DNA of 11,062 bases from an uncultured Collinsella sp. Lineage in GTDB: Bacteria; Actinomycetota; Coriobacteriia; Coriobacteriales; Coriobacteriaceae. Shown here piece after piece: positions 6,229-11,062 of this stretch. The notes under the pieces were generated by a model, which saw nothing but the letters and a program-made list of their open reading frames with translations, did not search any database and had not been told where the DNA came from. The position numbers and the translations under genes are program-made. Numbering within the stretch: the stretch's first letter is position 1; every line of letters begins with the position of its first letter. The stretch spans positions 1-11,062 of the forward strand of contig URKH01000070.1 of assembly GCA_900548255.1 (NCBI GenBank). The letters are read 5' to 3'.

Positions 6229-9200
6229 TCACGCTTCGCCCCAGAATCTATGGGTGTTGCGCAGGAGCTGCGAAGTTTTGCCCTCGGCGGCCGCAACATC
6301 GGTTTCGTCAGCCTGCCAGGTCCAGTTGCCCGTGGCCACGCCCGGTACGTTCATGCGCGCGTCGTCGCCCAGCCCCAGGACATCCTGCAGCGGCATCATC
6401 ACCAGGGGAGCGTCGCTTGCCAGCGCATCGCTCATCAGCTTGGCCGCCACCTCAACACCGCTCGGTTCGTCGCCGCCCGCAAAGGAACGCGTACACCAAC
6501 CCGCGAGCGTCGACGTGTCGTGCGTCGAGGTATACAGGATCTTTCCTGGCGTAGGGTGCACGCCGCAACGGACGTCGTAGTCGCCAAACTCCAGCACGTC
6601 CATGCCGGGGAAGCCGCAGGTCGAGGCCATGGCGCGAACGCCGGGCGTCAAATAGCCCAGGTCCTCGGCAATAAAGTTGAGCGGACCCAGCTCGTCATAG
6701 GCGGTCTGAAACAGGTCCTTGCCCGGTCCCGCCAGCCAGCGACCTTCGGCGCAAGCCTTGCCAGCGGGGATACTGAAGTAGCTGTGGAAGCCCAAGAAGT
6801 GATCCAGACGCACGCGGTCGTAAAGTGAGAACGCACGACGTAGGCGATCCATCCACCAGCTATAGCCGTTCTGCTTCATGTGGTCCCAGCGGAACGTCGG
6901 GTTGCCCCACACCTGACCCTCGGGCGCAAAGTTGTCGGGCGGCGCACCGGAGATCTCGATTGCCTTGCCGGTATCGGATAGCCAGAAGTTCTCGGGTTCG
7001 CTCCACGCATCTGCCGAATCGTCGGACACGTACATAGGAATATCGCCGATGACCTCGATGCCCTTCTTGTGCGCGTAGTTCATGAGCTCGCACCAGGCTA
7101 GGTCAAAGCGGTACTGCATGTACGCCTGAAGCTCGGCCTCGTCGTGGAAGCGCTTGTCGTCAATCAGGTGCTCGTTGTAGCGCGCAACATCTGCCGGCCA
7201 ATCGTGGCGCGACTCGCCCTCAAAGTATTTCTTGACGGCCATGTAGACGCAGTACTTCTCGAGCCAATCGGCATTGCGATGTTTAAACGCGGTGTACAGC
7301 GGATCGGCATCCTCGCCGCCACGGGCCTTCCAAGTTTCAAAGTCGGCCGCCAGCTCCTCGTGGCTTTCGGGCAGCAGGTCGATATTACCTGCAAAGGCCG
7401 AAGGACCGGCGTAAGGGGAGCGGAAGAAGTCCGTCGGGTTGACAGGCAGGACCTGCCAGTAGCGCATGCCCATAGCGGCCAGATGGTCGATAAAGCGACG
7501 CGTGGGTGCGCCGATCGTACCGGGCTTGCCGTCATCGGTCGGTACCGAGGTGATATGGCACACAACGCCCGCACCATGATCGAGCGGCTCTTGCAGACGC
7601 TGCTCGGCGTGGTGATAGATGATCGATGAACCCAGCGGATACAGATCGAGCGTGACGGTGCCGTTGTGGATCTCGCACTCGTGACCGCTGATCACGTCAC
7701 TCGCGCATTCGTCGAGCGCCGGAATCGTCACGCGGTGCGAATTGCGCAGACTACGGTTAATGATAACCGTCGCGGACTCGCCATCCCTGCCCGTGCGGTT
7801 GTATGCCAGCACCTCGTCGTTGAGCGCGAAGGCCTTGATCTCGCCGTCGATCATAAACGGCAGTGCGCGGCGTACGGCGGAGGCGTTTTTGACAATAGCC
7901 AGCGTGTCGAAGTCGTGCAGTTGGTCCTTGGTCGGCAGGGTGCGGCGGTTGCCCGGATCGGTTAGACCCTCCAGGCCGTATTCGTCGCCGTAGTAGATCG
8001 AAGGCACGCCGGGGAAGGTCATCTGCATGAGCGTGGCGAGCCAAAAACGGCTCTTGGCCAGGCCCATCGAGTTCTCGTCCAGGCGCCATTTGCTGCGCTC
8101 GCACTCGGGCAGCTGCGACTCGTCGGGGCCGCCGCCGAGCACCGAGATAATGCGCGGACGGTCGTGGCTCGAAAGCAGATTAAGTGCGCAGGACAGGGCC
8201 TCACGGGGATAGTTCTCGCGCAGGGTTTCGATTTCCTCGGCTGCCTGGTAGGCGTTCTTGTAGCCCATCAAAAAGCCGATGACCATGTCGCGGAAGGGGT
8301 AATCCATAGCAGAGTCCAACTCGGAGCCCTGTAGGTAGCGACGCAGATGGCCGTAGCTGATCTTGTTGGAGGCGTCTTCCCAGACTTCGCCGAGCAACAG
8401 TGCATCAGGCTTCTCGGCAAGTACGGCCTTCTTGATCTCGGCCAGGAAGTCGTCGGAAAGCTCGTCAGCGACGTCCAGGCGCCAGCCATGAGCGCCGGCA
8501 CGTAGCCATTTACGGATCACGCCGTCCTTGCCCAGAAGCCGCTCGCGTACCAGCTCGGAGCTCTCATTGATGGCGGGCATGTTGCCCACGCCCCACCAGC
8601 AGTCGTACGAGCCGTCCTCGTGGAAATAAAACGCATCGCGCCACGGCGAGTCCTCGCTCTGCCACGCGCCCACGCCGGGGTAGTTGCCGTAGCGGTTGAA
8701 ATAGATGGAGTCGTCACCCGTATGGTTAAAGACGCCGTCCAGGATGATGGAGATGCCCAGCTTCTCGGCTGCCTGGCACAGCTCGGTAAAATCCTGCTCG
8801 GTGCCCAGGATTGGGTCGATCTTGGTGTAGTCGGCCGTGTCGTAGCGGTGGTTGCTCGCGGCCTCAAAGATGGGGTTGAGGTAGATGGCCGTAAAGCCCA
8901 GCTCGGCGATGCGGGGCAGGTCATTTTGGATACCCTTGAGCGAGCCGCCGTAAAAGTCCCAGGTCTTGATGGATCCGTCCTCGGCACGCTCGTACACGGG
9001 CGGCTCGTTCCAGTCCTCGACCATGCGGCGCTGGATTCCGTTGCGTGGCTTTTCGACTTCGGCCAGCGTGCGCTCGCGCCAGTTTTCGTCGCGAGCATAG
9101 CGATCGGGGAAGATCTGGTAGACCATACCGCGCTCGTACCAGGTGGGACGGTTCTCGCGGTGCTTGTAGACGGTGACCTGGAACGACGGCACTTCGGCGT

Positions 9201-9525
9201 AGTCGTAGGTTACGCCCTCGCCGCCGGTGCGACCTTGCGGCGCGCCTAGGCGAACCTCGGGCTGGCCCTCGATATTGCAGATAAAGCTGTACCAGATAAG
9301 ACAGGGCTCGGTGCACTCAAGCTCTGCAGTAAATATGCCGTCGCCCTCGTGCGTCATGGGATACAGAGACTCACCGATTTCATCGACCCAGGTGCGCAGC
9401 GTAAGCGTTGCCTGGTTGGGGTCGGCATCCTCCAAAATCACCAAGAGTGCAACGGAAGTTCCAGTGGTCACAGCGCCAAACGGAGTGCGAAACTGCGGAA
9501 GACGGCTGTTGTGTATCAATCTCAT
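6229..9525 (-). CDS. GH13 neopullulanase-like / GH77 4-alpha-glucanotransferase fusion
   Basis: A 1098-residue two-enzyme polypeptide for cytoplasmic maltodextrin or glycogen use; no signal peptide is seen. Residues 1-120 look like the Ig-like N-terminal domain of cyclomaltodextrinases. The GH13 domain (about 130-560) has all conserved regions: DGVFNH (263-268), MPAIN (316-320), GWRLDVADE (347-355) with nucleophile D351, acid/base E380 in GEVWED, and the HD pair at 454-455. A beta-rich domain follows to about 640. The GH77 (MalQ) domain (about 650-1098) shows SPYAGPSAFAGN (703-714), GAPPDNF (860-866), RVRLDHF with nucleophile D908, IAEDLG with acid/base E954, and THD with D1003. Both active sites look intact. 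The first part should hydrolyse alpha-glucans and the second should disproportionate malto-oligosaccharides. An in-frame ATG at 9621 would add 32 atypical residues; ATG 9525 is preferred although its ribosome site is weak. Exact substrate (pullulan, cyclodextrin or glycogen) cannot be read from sequence. Confidence 0.93.
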   Translation of the reverse strand: MRLIHNSRLPQFRTPFGAVTTGTSVALLVILEDADPNQATLTLRTWVDEIGESLYPMTHEGDGIFTAELECTEPCLIWYSFICNIEGQPEVRLGAPQGRTGGEGVTYDYAEVPSFQVTVYKHRENRPTWYERGMVYQIFPDRYARDENWRERTLAEVEKPRNGIQRRMVEDWNEPPVYERAEDGSIKTWDFYGGSLKGIQNDLPRIAELGFTAIYLNPIFEAASNHRYDTADYTKIDPILGTEQDFTELCQAAEKLGISIILDGVFNHTGDDSIYFNRYGNYPGVGAWQSEDSPWRDAFYFHEDGSYDCWWGVGNMPAINESSELVRERLLGKDGVIRKWLRAGAHGWRLDVADELSDDFLAEIKKAVLAEKPDALLLGEVWEDASNKISYGHLRRYLQGSELDSAMDYPFRDMVIGFLMGYKNAYQAAEEIETLRENYPREALSCALNLLSSHDRPRIISVLGGGPDESQLPECERSKWRLDENSMGLAKSRFWLATLMQMTFPGVPSIYYGDEYGLEGLTDPGNRRTLPTKDQLHDFDTLAIVKNASAVRRALPFMIDGEIKAFALNDEVLAYNRTGRDGESATVIINRSLRNSHRVTIPALDECASDVISGHECEIHNGTVTLDLYPLGSSIIYHHAEQRLQEPLDHGAGVVCHITSVPTDDGKPGTIGAPTRRFIDHLAAMGMRYWQVLPVNPTDFFRSPYAGPSAFAGNIDLLPESHEELAADFETWKARGGEDADPLYTAFKHRNADWLEKYCVYMAVKKYFEGESRHDWPADVARYNEHLIDDKRFHDEAELQAYMQYRFDLAWCELMNYAHKKGIEVIGDIPMYVSDDSADAWSEPENFWLSDTGKAIEISGAPPDNFAPEGQVWGNPTFRWDHMKQNGYSWWMDRLRRAFSLYDRVRLDHFLGFHSYFSIPAGKACAEGRWLAGPGKDLFQTAYDELGPLNFIAEDLGYLTPGVRAMASTCGFPGMDVLEFGDYDVRCGVHPTPGKILYTSTHDTSTLAGWCTRSFAGGDEPSGVEVAAKLMSDALASDAPLVMMPLQDVLGLGDDARMNVPGVATGNWTWQADETDVAAAEGKTSQLLRNTHRFWGEA

Positions 9526-9741
9526 AATACGGTCCAGTTCAATAGAATCACGGCCTGCGGGCCATGGCTTTACGCACAAGTTGTAAGTATATCTGTTGTA
9601 CACAGGCTGTATAAACAACATCCGTTTACCATCGGCGAACGGTTGTCCTAGAAAATCGTTTTACCACTACCTACAGAGAAGGGGCACCCAGTTGGAGCGC
9701 CCCTTGCTTAGGGTTTGATGAGGTTTTGAATCGTCTGCGTA
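9526..9741 (-). promoter_or_regulatory. Upstream region of the GH13-GH77 gene with candidate promoter and operator
   Basis: This spacer follows glgA and precedes the fusion gene. On the minus strand a -10-like TATACT lies at 9586-9591 (5/6), about 60 bases before the chosen start; no strong -35 is spaced correctly. Just upstream is a near-palindrome, TACACAGGCTGTATA on the plus strand (9599-9613, six of seven pairs, centred on 9606), extended by TGTTGT on one side and ACAACA on the other. This could be an operator for a sugar-responsive repressor. A small six-pair hairpin around 9553-9568 would fall in the leader. Confidence 0.35.
9679..9705 (-). terminator. Candidate hairpin terminator of glgA
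   Basis: The arms AAGGGGC (9679-9685) and GCCCCTT (9699-9705) pair perfectly over seven bases, and the loop contains a further CCA/TGG match. It lies about 37 bases past the glgA stop codon. There is no U-tract on the minus strand (CTCTGTAGG follows), so termination is plausible but not certain. Confidence 0.55.
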
Positions 9742-11062
9742 CTAGCGGCGCTTGCGGGTGGCAGTTGCCTTGCGGACGGAGGTCTTCTTGGTCGGAGCCT
9801 TTTCCTCGGCCGGAGTGGCGGGGGAGACCGGAGTCTCCTTGGCAGGCTCGGGCTTAGCCTCTGCCTTCGGTGCGGCCTTGACCTCAGCGGCCTTCGGCGT
9901 CGGCTTGGCCTTTACCTCGGCCTTGGGCTCCTCTTTGGCAGCAGCGGGCTTAGTCTCTGCTTTGGGAGTTGCGGTCTTTGCCATGGTCTTCTTGGCTGTC
10001 GTCGTGCGCTTGCGCGAGGTGGTCTTGGCGGCAGGCTTGGCCTCGACGGTTGCCTCCGCCTTGGACTCGGCAGGCGTCTCCTCGACCTTGGCGGCCGGCT
10101 TTGCGGCAGCCTTCGTTGCAGTGGCCTTGGTAGCTGTAGCTTTCTTGGTGGCAGGGGTCTTGGTTGTGCTCTTGGACGCGGTCGTCTTCTTGGCGGCGGT
10201 CTTGGCCGGAGCCTTTGCCGCGGGCTTAACCTCGGCTGCAGCGGTCTCGGCCTTTACCTCGGGAACGACCTCGGCCTCGGCGGCCTTCTTGACAGCTGCG
10301 GTGGTGCGCTTGCGCGTGGTCGCTGCCTTGGCGGTAGTTGCCTTGGCAGTGGTGGTCTTGCTCGCAGCGGCCTTTGTTGTCGTGGCCTTTTTAGTCGTCG
10401 TCTTACGAGTCGTGGTCTTCTTTGCCGCAGGCTTCGCAGCCGGCTTCTCCTCAGCCTTGGGCTCCTCAGCAGCAGCGGGCGCCTCAACAACCGACTCGGC
10501 CTTGGGCTCGGGCTCGGCCTCAACTTTCTCAGCCACAACCACAGGCTCGTCGACAACAGCCGCCGGCCGCTCAATCTCCGGATGCATAAAGAAGTACAGG
10601 TCCAGATACTTGTCAGCCGAGCGCGTCCAGCTAAAGTCCTGGCTCATGGCCTGCGTGACCAGCTGGTTCCAAGCGTCGCGGTTATCCCAGAACAGGCGCG
10701 CCGCGCGGAACACCGCGTCGCCCATCTCGTCGCCGTTAAAGTTGCTAAACGAGAAGCCCGTGCCCTCGCCGGTAAACTCGTTGTACGGCTGCACGGTGTC
10801 CTTCAGGCCGCCGGTCTCGCGCACGATGGGCAGGGTGCCATAGCGCATGGCGATAATCTGCGACAGGCCACAGGGCTCAAACTTCGAAGGCATCAGGAAC
10901 ATGTCGGCGGCGGCATACATGCGCTGCGACAGCGCCGGATCGAACTCGATGCGCGCGGCCATGGTGCCGGGGTACTTGTCCTGGAAGTAGCGCAGACCGT
11001 CCTCGTAGTCGCGGTCGCCGGTACCCAGCACGGCCACCTGCACGCCGCCGGCCAGGATGCGG
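9742..11062 (-). CDS. glgA: Glycogen synthase (GT5) C-terminal part with histone H1-like tail
   Basis: The reading frame continues through the right edge, so the N-terminal domain is missing; 439 residues are visible. The first 160 or so are the C-terminal Rossmann domain of ADP-glucose-dependent glycogen synthase: VAVLGTGDRDYEDGLRYF, then FLMPSKFEPCGLSQIIAMRY with the Glu and Cys-Gly-Leu of the GT5 donor site, RETGGLKDTV, and the closing helix ending near YLDLYFFMHP. It transfers glucose from ADP-glucose to growing alpha-1,4-glucan. The remaining 275 or so residues (DNA 9745 to about 10566) are low complexity: Lys, Ala, Thr, Pro and Glu dominate, with acidic blocks alternating with basic ones, KPAAK repeated four times, and TRKR, SRKR and RKRR clusters. 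Such a tail is absent from typical GlgA of about 480 residues. It resembles histone H1 or HupB tails. No stop or frameshift separates it from the enzyme. The GH13-GH77 gene lies downstream on the same strand. Confidence 0.93.
   Translation of the reverse strand, partial: RILAGGVQVAVLGTGDRDYEDGLRYFQDKYPGTMAARIEFDPALSQRMYAAADMFLMPSKFEPCGLSQIIAMRYGTLPIVRETGGLKDTVQPYNEFTGEGTGFSFSNFNGDEMGDAVFRAARLFWDNRDAWNQLVTQAMSQDFSWTRSADKYLDLYFFMHPEIERPAAVVDEPVVVAEKVEAEPEPKAESVVEAPAAAEEPKAEEKPAAKPAAKKTTTRKTTTKKATTTKAAASKTTTAKATTAKAATTRKRTTAAVKKAAEAEVVPEVKAETAAAEVKPAAKAPAKTAAKKTTASKSTTKTPATKKATATKATATKAAAKPAAKVEETPAESKAEATVEAKPAAKTTSRKRTTTAKKTMAKTATPKAETKPAAAKEEPKAEVKAKPTPKAAEVKAAPKAEAKPEPAKETPVSPATPAEEKAPTKKTSVRKATATRKRR
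9745..10566 (-). repeat. Lys/Ala/Thr/Pro-rich low-complexity tail coding region in glgA
   Basis: This in-frame segment encodes degenerate short repeats such as KPAAK, ATKATATKA, KTTTRKTTTKK and AEAKPEPAK. There are three Thr/Lys-rich basic zones ending in RKR clusters, separated by Glu/Pro/Val-rich acidic zones. Codons are dominated by GCC, AAG, ACC and GAG, but with enough synonymous variation that it is not a recent tandem duplication. The repetition also creates a long open frame on the opposite strand, which I regard as an artefact. Confidence 0.85.

Noticed and set aside
9526..9621. Upstream ATG at 9621 as the start of the GH13-GH77 gene
   Set aside because: It would add 32 residues unlike the start of the N-terminal domain, has no well-placed ribosome site, and would put the -10-like box and near-palindrome inside the coding region. 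It is not fully excluded, because the ribosome site at 9525 is also weak.
9752..10843. 363-codon open frame on the plus strand, rich in Ala and Val
   Set aside because: It is the antisense of the repetitive GlgA tail; the Lys/Ala-rich coding lacks antisense stops by composition. The opposite strand has a recognisable GT5 domain in frame with the tail.
1..11062. CRISPR array, insertion sequence or prophage
   Set aside because: No regularly spaced direct repeats, transposase or integrase motifs, or phage genes were seen; the palindromes are isolated.

Overview
The window looks like a chromosomal segment of a high-GC, Gram-positive gut actinobacterium of the Coriobacteriia, most probably Collinsella or a close relative. 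This is inferred from the gene families, the GC-rich coding style, the GH13-GH77 fusion and the Lys/Ala-rich tail on glycogen synthase; there is no rRNA marker in the window to prove it. I see no IS element, CRISPR array, tRNA or rRNA. It reads as core metabolism with some unusual protein architectures and intergenic palindromes.

Layout, left to right. (1) 1-601, minus strand: the first 200 codons of a DUF1836 MerR-like regulator whose 3' end lies outside the window. (2) 756-1694, minus: thioredoxin reductase (trxB), followed by a strong hairpin terminator at 674-715. (3) 1813-3114, plus, divergent from trxB: a GT28 (MGDG synthase/UgtP-type) glycolipid glycosyltransferase. (4) 3115-3445: a 331-bp gene-free spacer holding a long imperfect palindrome and an abrupt change of strand composition. 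(5) 3446-5763, plus: fmt and rsmB, overlapping by ATGA and forming a translation-related operon (initiator tRNA formylation and 16S rRNA methylation). (6) 5764-5903: two long inverted repeats between convergent genes. (7) 5904-6140, minus: a small FmdB-type zinc-ribbon protein. (8) 6229-9525, minus: a 1098-residue fusion of a neopullulanase-like GH13 enzyme and a GH77 4-alpha-glucanotransferase. (9) 9742-11062, minus: the C-terminal part of glycogen synthase (glgA), running off the right edge and carrying a roughly 275-residue histone H1-like tail.

How the genes fit together: glgA builds alpha-1,4-glucan from ADP-glucose, and the GH13-GH77 fusion next to it hydrolyses and rearranges alpha-glucans in the cytoplasm. 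The right third is therefore a glycogen/maltodextrin module with synthesis and breakdown side by side but separated by hairpins. The left and centre are housekeeping genes for redox balance, membrane glycolipid and translation.

The most unusual element is the alternating acidic and basic Lys/Ala/Thr/Pro-rich tail on glycogen synthase. It resembles histone H1 or the tail of mycobacterial HupB and is not part of the usual GT5 enzyme.
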